Below, piece after piece: positions 1-5,838 of a stretch of DNA of 9,938 nucleotides. This DNA is from CF-167 sp963695195 (lineage in GTDB: Bacteria > Chloroflexota > Limnocylindria > QHBO01), in the NCBI GenBank assembly GCA_963695195.1, contig CAVOGE010000005.1, forward strand, positions 1-9,938. Reading direction: 5' to 3'. Made by a program: the position numbers and the translations under genes. The stretch's first letter is position 1; each line of letters begins with the position of its first letter. The notes under the pieces are model-generated. The model saw only the letters and a list, made by a program, of their open reading frames with translations. It had not been told where the DNA came from and made no database searches.

Positions 1-14
1 ACGATCCCGCCGCC

Positions 15-557
15 ATGACCGAGCCGACACGACGCGACCCGATCGAAGTGACCGTCGAGATCCCCTCGGGCAGCCGCAACAAGTACGAGTACGACCACCG
101 CAGGCATCGGTTCGTCCTCGACCGCGTTCTGTACAGCAGCGTTCACTACCCCTGCGACTACGGGTTTATCGAGGGCAGCCTGGCCGATGACGGCGACCCG
201 CTCGACGTGCTGGTGATCATCAGTGAGCCGACCTTTCCCGGCTGCGTCGTGCGGGCGCGGCCGATCGGCGTCCTGGACATGAAGGACGACAAGGGCCACG
301 ACTACAAGATCCTGGCGGTGGCCAACGACGACCCGCGCTGGGAGGAGACCGACGCGCTGGAGGACCTGAGCCCGCACCGGCTACGCGAGATCGAGAACTT
401 CTTCCGGACCTACAAGGAGCTCGAGGGCCGCCAGACCGATGTCTCCGGTTGGCTCGGGGTGGGCGACGCGTGGCGGATCATCAACTCGGCCCTGGAGTCA
501 GGAGTGCGCGGCACCGATTCGGAGGGCGAGGCGGCCAGCCCGGGAACCTGGCGCTAG
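15..557 (+). CDS. ppa: Inorganic pyrophosphatase, soluble family I
   Basis: Cytoplasmic enzyme that hydrolyses pyrophosphate to two phosphates using Mg2+, pulling PPi-releasing reactions forward, including nucleotide-sugar synthesis. The 180-residue protein is close to the bacterial family I length of about 170-180. Aligned by eye to the E. coli enzyme with an offset of about six, the active-site set is present: K23, E25, R37, Y49, the DGDPLD signature with D59, D61 and D64, then D91, D96, K98 and the Y133-K134 pair. The last roughly 19 residues, after the WRIINSALE helix, form a polar tail with no recognised motif. The ATG at 15 leaves a normal short lead before the first strand. Only 14 bases lie upstream and they show no Shine-Dalgarno sequence. 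The gene is 41 bases from the epimerase on the same strand. The family call is firm; a link to the sugar locus is inferred from position only. Confidence 0.96.
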   Translation: MTEPTRRDPIEVTVEIPSGSRNKYEYDHRRHRFVLDRVLYSSVHYPCDYGFIEGSLADDGDPLDVLVIISEPTFPGCVVRARPIGVLDMKDDKGHDYKILAVANDDPRWEETDALEDLSPHRLREIENFFRTYKELEGRQTDVSGWLGVGDAWRIINSALESGVRGTDSEGEAASPGTWR

Positions 558-585
558 GGGACCATGCTGGCAGGCGGCTGGCGGG

Positions 586-591
586 CATACT
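586..591 (+). promoter_or_regulatory. Candidate -10 element, near-leaderless, before the 2-epimerase gene
   Basis: CATACT lies in the 41-base gap after the pyrophosphatase gene, ending 7 bases before the ATG at 599. A transcript starting the usual 6-7 bases downstream would begin at or next to the start codon. No Shine-Dalgarno precedes this ATG, which agrees with a leaderless message. No clear -35 is visible, so this rests on position and one hexamer. Confidence 0.3.
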
Positions 592-598
592 CGTCTCC

Positions 599-1693
599 AT
601 GGACATCTGCGTCGTCGCCGGAGCGCGCCCCAACTTCGTCAAGATTGCGCCCATCCTGTCAGCGCTGACCGGGCACCCGCGACTCTCCGCCACGCTGTTG
701 CACACTGGCCAGCACTACGACGCGGCCATGAGCGACTCGTTCTTCCGCGATCTGAGCATGCGCGCTCCCGATATCTCGCTCGGCGTGGGATCGGGTAGTC
801 ATGCTGAGCAGACGGCGCGGGTCATGATCGCCTTCGAGCGCGTGCTTGCCGATCGGCCGTTCGACCTGGTCCTGGTCGTCGGTGATGTGAACTCCACCCT
901 GGCCTGCACCGTGGTCGCGGCCAAAGCAGGCGTGCACGTGGCACATGTTGAGGCCGGACTCCGCTCCTTCGACCGGCAAATGCCGGAGGAGGTAAACCGC
1001 ATCGTCACTGACGCCCTGGCCGACCTGCTCTTCACCACCTCGGCTGATGCTGACGAGAATCTGTTGCGCGAAGGTCATCCGCGCGATCGCATTCACCTTG
1101 TGGGCAACACCATGATCGACACCCTGATGACACACCGCGACGCGGTCGCCGCACCGCAGCTGCTCGGCAATCTCGGCCTAACGCCACGGGGGTACCTGGT
1201 CGTCACGCTGCACCGCCCCTCCAACGTGGATGATCCCGCGCGACTCGGCGCCATCGTCCGCGCACTCGCCGATTCCCCGCTGCCGGTGGTCTTCCCGATC
1301 CATCCGCGGACCCGCGCGGCTGCCGAGGCGGCGGGGTTGGCCCTGGACGACGGTCAGCTGCGCGTGGTCGAGCCGCTCGGCTACCTGGACTTCCTGGCGC
1401 TGCAGGCAAACGCCGCCCTGGTGGTCACCGACTCAGGCGGGATCCAGGAGGAGACGACCGTGCTGGGAGTCCGCTGCCTGACCTTCCGCGACAACACTGA
1501 GCGACCCGTGACCATCAGCCACGGGACCAACCGCCTGATCGGCAGCGACGCCGCGCTGCTGCTACCGCAGGTCGTCGCGGCCCTGGGCGAGGGTTCACCA
1601 CCGGATCGCGTGCCGCCGCTCTGGGACGGGCACGCCGCGACCCGAATCGTCTCTGTTCTTGACGCCTACTCTGCCGACTGGCCCCGGTCGTAG
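599..1693 (+). CDS. wecB: UDP-N-acetylglucosamine 2-epimerase, non-hydrolysing
   Basis: Interconverts UDP-GlcNAc and UDP-ManNAc in the cytoplasm, or a related 2-acetamido sugar as WbpI does. The 364-residue protein has the GT-B-like epimerase fold. It opens with GARPNFVKIAP (R10 and K15, as in E. coli WecB). It has GDVNST with D96, HVEAGLRS with E118, MPEEVNR with E130/E131, TLHRPSN with H205, and the UDP-binding segment DSGGIQEE near 278-285, followed by an NTERP stretch. These match the known catalytic positions D95, E117, E131 and H213 of E. coli. The frame is open upstream to 449, but the protein family begins at the ATG at 599; the upstream part overlaps ppa in another frame. No Shine-Dalgarno precedes it, but a -10-like hexamer ends 7 bases upstream. 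Its last 28 bases overlap the tail of the convergent acyltransferase. The family is certain; whether the substrate is UDP-GlcNAc or a diacetamido uronic acid is not. Confidence 0.95.
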   Translation: MDICVVAGARPNFVKIAPILSALTGHPRLSATLLHTGQHYDAAMSDSFFRDLSMRAPDISLGVGSGSHAEQTARVMIAFERVLADRPFDLVLVVGDVNSTLACTVVAAKAGVHVAHVEAGLRSFDRQMPEEVNRIVTDALADLLFTTSADADENLLREGHPRDRIHLVGNTMIDTLMTHRDAVAAPQLLGNLGLTPRGYLVVTLHRPSNVDDPARLGAIVRALADSPLPVVFPIHPRTRAAAEAAGLALDDGQLRVVEPLGYLDFLALQANAALVVTDSGGIQEETTVLGVRCLTFRDNTERPVTISHGTNRLIGSDAALLLPQVVAALGEGSPPDRVPPLWDGHAATRIVSVLDAYSADWPRS

Positions 1694-2238
1694 ACCAACG
1701 CTACCCGCCCGTCGTCGCCGATCTCGACGCGACCGATCGGCCGACACGGCACCCCGACCGCAACGGTGTAGGGCTCGATGTCGCGGTTGACAAATGAGCA
1801 TGCACCGATCACCGAGTGGTCACCTATGGTCACGCCTTTGGCTATCACCGTCTGGGCGCCGATATGGCAGGCAGAACCGATGCTCACCGAAGCCCGGTCG
1901 ATCTCGGCCGCCCCGTCGGTCAGGACTCGCTGGACCGTGTCGTGCGTGTAGATCTGGACGCCTGCGCTGATGTCGCAACCGTCGCCGATGCTGAGCCCGC
2001 CGGTGCCGTCGAGGAGTACGAACGGGCCGATCCAAGTGCCGTCCCCGACCGCCACCTGCCCGTAGACGTACGCTGACTCGTAAATGCTGGCTCCCTCGCC
2101 AAAGCCGAGGCGGCGCGCCCGTTCCCAGCGATCGCCGAGCAGGTCGGCGAAGGGCAGGTCGCGATCCCAACGCTCACGCGTCCCCTCCCGCAACTCACCG
2201 AGAATGCGGGCCAGCTCGTCGTGCAGAGACTCGCTCAT
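1666..2238 (-). CDS. Left-handed beta-helix acyltransferase (acetyltransferase)
   Basis: Probable cytoplasmic acetyl-CoA-dependent acetyltransferase of the hexapeptide-repeat family, acting on a sugar nucleotide or glycan. Of its 190 residues, about 1-48 look helical. Residues 49-165 then carry imperfect hexapeptide repeats (for example VAVGDG, LSIGDG, VSIGSA, VTIGDH, SVIGAC) that build the beta-helix. The IYTHD segment holds H99, in the place usually taken by the catalytic histidine, and the GVPCRPIG segment near 162-169 is the usual end of the helix. Beside an aminotransferase gene, the likeliest job is N-acetylation of the new amino group, as PglD, WbpD or LegH do, but O-acetylation cannot be excluded. 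The ATG at 2238 has no Shine-Dalgarno; a -10-like TATTCT lies 9 bases upstream, so the message may be nearly leaderless. It reads opposite to its presumed pathway partners, divergent from the SDR gene across 89 bases, and its 3' end overlaps the epimerase gene. Confidence 0.9.
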   Translation of the reverse strand: MSESLHDELARILGELREGTRERWDRDLPFADLLGDRWERARRLGFGEGASIYESAYVYGQVAVGDGTWIGPFVLLDGTGGLSIGDGCDISAGVQIYTHDTVQRVLTDGAAEIDRASVSIGSACHIGAQTVIAKGVTIGDHSVIGACSFVNRDIEPYTVAVGVPCRPIGRVEIGDDGRVALVYDRGQSAE

Positions 2239-2247
2239 GTCACCGTC

Positions 2248-2253
2248 AGAATA
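2248..2253 (-). promoter_or_regulatory. Candidate -10 element, near-leaderless, before the acyltransferase gene
   Basis: The minus strand reads TATTCT, then 9 bases, then the ATG at 2238. This would place the transcription start within a few bases of the start codon, and the gene has no Shine-Dalgarno. A TTGGCA lies upstream (complement of 2265-2270), but its spacing of 11 bases is too short for a normal -35. Confidence 0.3.
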
Positions 2254-2316
2254 GCGTCGTCCGGTGCCAAGAACCGCGAGTTCGGGCTCCGCTCAAGTAA
2301 CATCGAGCCCCACCCC

Positions 2317-2320
2317 GGAG
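2317..2320 (+). promoter_or_regulatory. Ribosome binding site of the SDR gene
   Basis: GGAG lies 7 bases before the ATG at 2328, the normal spacing. A -10-like TAACAT at 2298-2303 sits upstream in the 89-base divergent gap, but no good -35 accompanies it. Confidence 0.5.
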
Positions 2321-2327
2321 ACCCGCA

Positions 2328-3317
2328 ATGACGGAACGGCCATCCCTCCACGGCAAGAGCGTCCTGGTCACCGGCGGAGCCGGGTTCATTGGCAGCCACC
2401 TGGTCGATCGTCTCATCGAGGAGTCCCCGAGCCGGGTGACCGTGGTGGACAACCTCTTCCTCGGTCGCGAGGAAAACCTGGCGCCAGCGCGCGAGCGCCT
2501 CGGTGGTCTTCGGCTGTATCACACCGACGCGACCGATGCGGTCGCCCTGGCCCGGATCCTCGCCGATGAGCAGGTGGAGGTGGTCTTCAACCTGGCAGTG
2601 ATCCCGCTTCCGGCGTCGCTGGTGCGACCGCGGTGGAGCATCGAGCACAACGTGGCCCTTGCCACGGTCCCTTGCGAGCTGCTCCGCGAGCAGCGCTTCG
2701 CGACCCTGATCCACTTCTCCTCGTCGGAGGCCTACGGGTCGGCGAGCTACGTGCCGATGGACGAGGCCCACCCAGCGGTCCCGTCGACGCCGTATGCCGC
2801 GAGCAAGATGAGCGGCGACCAGATCGTGCTGTCGTACGTCCACACGTACGGGGTGGACGCGGGCATCCTCCGCCCGTTCAACAACTTCGGGCCGCGCCAG
2901 AACGCCGGCACCTATGCGGGCATCATCCCGATCGTGGTCCAGCGTGCGCTCGCGGGCGAGCCGGTGACCATCTTCGGCGACGGCGAGCAGACCCGTGACT
3001 TTGTCTTCGTCCGCGACACGGCGGACGCTGCAGTGCGCATCTACGGCGAACCGCGCACCCGAGGCCGGATCGTCAACATCGCCAGCGGGCGAGAAGTATC
3101 GGTCAATGAGCTCGTCCGGGAGCTGCTCGAGGTGCTGGGTTCCGATGTCGGCGTCGAGCACGTCGCTCCGCGATCCGGAGACGTGCGGCGCCACGCCGGC
3201 GACATCGGCCTCGCCCGACGGCTGATCGGCTTCGAGCCGCGGACCTCGCTGCACGACGGCATCGCCGAGACGGTGGCCTGGTATCTCGCCGACGCACGGG
3301 CGGCCGATGGACACTGA
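2328..3317 (+). CDS. Extended SDR NAD-dependent nucleotide-sugar epimerase/dehydratase
   Basis: An extended short-chain dehydrogenase of 329 residues that acts on a nucleotide sugar through a 4-keto intermediate. The Rossmann start TGGAGFIGSH covers 15-24, and D41 at the end of the second strand favours NAD+. The catalytic pair is Y156/K160 (YAASK). The serine site reads S132-S133-E134, followed by AYG. RPFNNFGPRQN at 182-192 and the GDGEQTRDF segment at 217-225 are substrate-domain motifs. RmlB-type dehydratases have T-D-E at the serine site, while ArnA and UXS decarboxylases and, as I recall, LegB-type UDP-GlcNAc 4,6-dehydratases have S/T-S-E. The reaction could therefore be 4-epimerisation, 4,6-dehydration or decarboxylation. 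The overlapping aminotransferase downstream favours a 4-keto product over simple epimerisation. The ATG at 2328 has GGAG 7 bases upstream, supporting this start. Fold and cofactor are secure; the exact reaction is not. Confidence 0.92.
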   Translation: MTERPSLHGKSVLVTGGAGFIGSHLVDRLIEESPSRVTVVDNLFLGREENLAPARERLGGLRLYHTDATDAVALARILADEQVEVVFNLAVIPLPASLVRPRWSIEHNVALATVPCELLREQRFATLIHFSSSEAYGSASYVPMDEAHPAVPSTPYAASKMSGDQIVLSYVHTYGVDAGILRPFNNFGPRQNAGTYAGIIPIVVQRALAGEPVTIFGDGEQTRDFVFVRDTADAAVRIYGEPRTRGRIVNIASGREVSVNELVRELLEVLGSDVGVEHVAPRSGDVRRHAGDIGLARRLIGFEPRTSLHDGIAETVAWYLADARAADGH

Positions 3318-4425
3318 GCGACGGATCTGGCTGGCCCGCCCGCACACCGACGAGGCGGAGATCGAGGAGGTCAGGGCGGTGCTGGCGTCTGGCTACCTGA
3401 CGCAGGGGCCCAAGGTCGCCGAGTTCGAGTCGCTCGTCGCCGCACGCGTCGGCACGCCGCATGCGTTCGCGACCACCTCCGCCACGACGGCGCTGCATCT
3501 CACCCTGGCCGCCCTCGGGATCGGGCCCGGCGACGAAGTCCTCGTCCCGGATTTCACCTTCCCGGCCACTGCCAACGTCGTCGTCCAGCAGGGCGCCGTC
3601 CCGGTTCTGGTCGACATCGACCTGGACACGTTCGGTGTCAATGCCGCTGACCTGGAGCGCAAGGTCACCGCGCGCACCCGCGCCATCATGCCGGTGCACG
3701 CCTTCGGGCTCTCCGCCGATATGGGACCGGTGATGGAGATCGCCAAGCGGCACGGGCTGGCCGTCATCGAGGATGCGGCCTGCGCCCTCGGTGCCACCTA
3801 CCGCGGACGGCCATGCGGCAGCATCGGCACCGCGGGATGCTTCAGCTTCCACCCTCGAAAGTCGATCACCACCGGCGAAGGCGGGATGATCGTCACCGGC
3901 GACGAAGCGCTGGCCGCCAGGATCACGCTGCTGCGCAGCCACGGTGGAATCCGCGAGCGCGGCCGCTTCACGTTCGAGGCGGCGGGCTTCAACTACCGGC
4001 TCTCGGACATCCTGGCCGCTGTGGGCGTGGCCCAGGTTCGGAAGCTCGACCAGATGCTCGCCATGCGCAGACGAGTCGCCGGCTGGTATGACCAGGCCCT
4101 GGCAGGCGCGAGCGGTCTGCGGCTGCCAGTCACCCCTGAGTGGGGCGAGCACACCTACCAGTCGTACGTGGTGCTGCTCGACGCGGCGCTGGACCGCGAC
4201 TCGGTCATAGAACAGCTGCGTCGGGACGGCATCGAGTCGACACTGGGGACCTACGCCCTCCACGCTCAGCCGTACTTCTCGCAGACACTCGAAATGCAGC
4301 CGGGCGAGCTTGCCAACTCGTTCCGTGCCTTCGCCTCATCGCTGGCGCTACCGCTGCATGCCGGGCTGGAGGTGGGTCACGTGGACTACGTCACCGAGCG
4401 GCTTCGCGAGACCATCGGCGCCTGA
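3307..4425 (+). CDS. DegT/DnrJ/EryC1/StrS-family sugar aminotransferase
   Basis: PLP-dependent aminotransferase that converts a keto nucleotide sugar to an amino sugar, normally with glutamate as donor. The 372-residue length is typical. The PLP-binding lysine is K185 in SFHPRKSITTGEGG (180-193), the aspartate contacting the pyridine nitrogen is D156 in VIEDAA, and the FTFPATAN segment at 83-90 and FNYRLSDI at 228-235 are family motifs. The HPRKSITTGEGG form resembles perosamine-synthetase and 4-amino-sugar enzymes more than the SKPLG form I recall for 3-aminating WbpE, so a C4 amine is the better guess. The ATG at 3307 lies inside the SDR gene; the two overlap by 11 bases with no clear Shine-Dalgarno, which suggests translational coupling and a shared pathway. 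The stop sits inside the palindrome CCTGATCAGG. The last 40 bases overlap the convergent glycosyltransferase gene. Substrate and regiochemistry are inferred. Confidence 0.94.
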   Translation: MDTERRIWLARPHTDEAEIEEVRAVLASGYLTQGPKVAEFESLVAARVGTPHAFATTSATTALHLTLAALGIGPGDEVLVPDFTFPATANVVVQQGAVPVLVDIDLDTFGVNAADLERKVTARTRAIMPVHAFGLSADMGPVMEIAKRHGLAVIEDAACALGATYRGRPCGSIGTAGCFSFHPRKSITTGEGGMIVTGDEALAARITLLRSHGGIRERGRFTFEAAGFNYRLSDILAAVGVAQVRKLDQMLAMRRRVAGWYDQALAGASGLRLPVTPEWGEHTYQSYVVLLDAALDRDSVIEQLRRDGIESTLGTYALHAQPYFSQTLEMQPGELANSFRAFASSLALPLHAGLEVGHVDYVTERLRETIGA

Positions 4426-5711
4426 TCAGGCGACCCTCGGGGCAGCGCGAGCACCGCGGCGAGGGCTTCCGGATTGTGATCGAGGCACAGGCCGTCAGGC
4501 CCCAGCTCATCCACGATTCCCCATACCGCCGCGCTCGCCCGGTCGCGCGAAAGCCCCGCGCCATGGGCCATCGTGATCGACAGCGGATCGACCATCCATG
4601 CGGTGGGATTCGAACCTTCGATGAGAGCCAGATACCGCCGCGCCACTTCCACCGGTGACCAGCGGCTCCGCACAAACCGATGCGCCGCGGTGCCGAGCTT
4701 GTCGCGATAGTCGAGGTCAAGACACATCTGGCGAATGGCCTGCTCGAGGTCCTCGGGGTGGCTCAATTGAGCCGGCGGTAGGGCCTCGGCCGGGGTGGCG
4801 CGGCGCAGATCGTCCCAGCCATAGCCGCCAACCACTGCCGCTCGCCCGAGGGCTGCCGCCTCTGCGCCGAACGTCGCCATCGGCGTATCGGAATAAGCCT
4901 GGTCGATGACAAAATCGCATTCGGTGAGTGCGTGCAGCACCTCCGCATTGGGCTGCCCACTGATTTCGCGCAGCTCGATCGCAACGCCTTGACCACGTAG
5001 ACGCTCGATCGCCTCGCGGATGCGTGCGGTCCCCTTCCCCTCGGGGTCAGAGGGAGCGTGGAGGGCGCGAACGGTGCTGCCCTTGGGCGTCGGGGGCGCC
5101 GAATCCCCGGCAGTGGTCGGGTACGGGATCCCCAGCGCCAGGAACGAGGCGAAGGGGCGGGCGTGGAGCTGAGAAGAAGGGGCGTGCGAGACGATCGCCG
5201 TCGCATAGCGCTCCACGCGCCGCAATAGCCGCCGCTTGGCGGCGGTCGTGCTCGACAGCCCCCTTGCCGTGGGACGCCGCGCCGGAGCGAGCTCGGAGCC
5301 ATTGAGGTAGCTGGGACGGGAGTCGCTCCCCAGGTAGACGAAGATCACCCGCTTCCCGAGCAGACGGAGCAGCGGCAGGTCGCGCAGGCGGAAGAAGCTC
5401 GAGCTGGAGCGGAAGATGAATGCGTCATAGCGGAACATCGCCCAGGCGAAGAACCCGATCATCGCCACACGATCCGCAGCCGTCCACCACGCTCGCGCAA
5501 GGATCCCGCGCGCGCTGGCGCGGCGTGCCCGAATCCGAGTCACCGCGCCGATGGCGCCTCGCGGCGGGCCATCCGCGTAGGCGCGGGGGTCGGCAAAGAG
5601 GTCCACGAAGTCCGCTCGCGCACCCGCCTCCTCAAGGCCTGCCCGGAGGTTGCGGCAGAAGCCGGCGATCTCCCGGAAGCCGATCAGCACCGTGTGCCTG
5701 CGGCCGCTCAT
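4386..5711 (-). CDS. Glycosyltransferase-like protein (probable GT-B fold) with long C-terminal tail
   Basis: Probable cytoplasmic glycosyltransferase of 441 residues that would add a sugar to the repeat unit. The N-terminal part (about 1-200) looks like a Rossmann-type acceptor domain with RVIFVYLGSD at 121-130. A donor-type domain starts near TVRALHAPSDPEGKGT (213-228), which matches the strand and loop opening the second half of GT4 enzymes. CDFVIDQ (265-271) and TFGAEAAALGRAAVVG (280-295) occupy the usual EX7E region, with E283 the best acidic candidate. The GT core would end near ARRYLALIEG (357-366); the last 75 residues are an extension I do not recognise. The ATG at 5711 has a strong GAGGAG 5 bases upstream. 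The gene stands alone on the minus strand: convergent with the aminotransferase (40-base overlap) and divergent from the flippase. It is a weaker family match than the GT4 gene at 8607-9854, and its donor and acceptor are unknown. Confidence 0.78.
   Translation of the reverse strand: MSGRRHTVLIGFREIAGFCRNLRAGLEEAGARADFVDLFADPRAYADGPPRGAIGAVTRIRARRASARGILARAWWTAADRVAMIGFFAWAMFRYDAFIFRSSSSFFRLRDLPLLRLLGKRVIFVYLGSDSRPSYLNGSELAPARRPTARGLSSTTAAKRRLLRRVERYATAIVSHAPSSQLHARPFASFLALGIPYPTTAGDSAPPTPKGSTVRALHAPSDPEGKGTARIREAIERLRGQGVAIELREISGQPNAEVLHALTECDFVIDQAYSDTPMATFGAEAAALGRAAVVGGYGWDDLRRATPAEALPPAQLSHPEDLEQAIRQMCLDLDYRDKLGTAAHRFVRSRWSPVEVARRYLALIEGSNPTAWMVDPLSITMAHGAGLSRDRASAAVWGIVDELGPDGLCLDHNPEALAAVLALPRGSPDQAPMVSRSRSVT
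4421..4430. other. Perfect 10-base palindrome around the aminotransferase stop codon
   Basis: CCTGATCAGG is its own reverse complement and contains the TGA (4423-4425) of the aminotransferase gene, within the region shared with or next to the convergent glycosyltransferase gene. No T-run follows on either strand, so a terminator call is not justified. Confidence 0.4.
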
Positions 5712-5838
5712 GAATTCTCCTCGCGTGCCGGCCGCCAGCCGCGGACGGTCCGTACAATGCTGCCGGAGGCCATCCTACCGTGCACCCTGGATCAGGCTAC
5801 CAATCGTCACCACCCCATCTCGCTGGCGTACGCGCTCC
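5712..5838. promoter_or_regulatory. Divergent intergenic region between glycosyltransferase and flippase genes
   Basis: The 127 bases between the minus-strand ATG at 5711 and the preferred plus-strand GTG at 5839 should hold the start signals of both genes. I see TACAAT at 5753-5758 on the plus strand and TAGGAT (complement of 5772-5777) on the minus strand as -10-like hexamers. Neither has a convincing -35 at normal spacing, so the promoter assignment is tentative. If the flippase used the in-frame ATG at 5710 instead, this stretch would be coding. Confidence 0.35.
5717..5722 (-). promoter_or_regulatory. Ribosome binding site of the 4386-5711 glycosyltransferase gene
   Basis: On the minus strand GAGGAG stands 5 bases before the ATG at 5711. 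This is the best Shine-Dalgarno match I found in the window and it fixes the start of the glycosyltransferase gene. Confidence 0.75.

Noticed and set aside
449..598. In-frame extension of the 2-epimerase upstream to 449
   Set aside because: It lies mostly inside ppa in another frame, is Arg/Gly-rich, and precedes a perfectly placed family N-terminus at 599.
2833..2850. Two CGTACG hexamers 6 bases apart forming an inverted repeat
   Set aside because: They lie inside the SDR gene and encode the SYVHTYG segment; nothing suggests a regulatory role.
2235..3347. Long minus-strand open frame opposite the SDR gene
   Set aside because: It mirrors the SDR gene, is rich in Arg, Asp and His as expected of an antisense frame in GC-rich DNA, and shows no domain.
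3103..4263. Long minus-strand open frame opposite the aminotransferase gene
   Set aside because: Same composition signature of an antisense shadow; the plus strand encodes a complete aminotransferase with all motifs.
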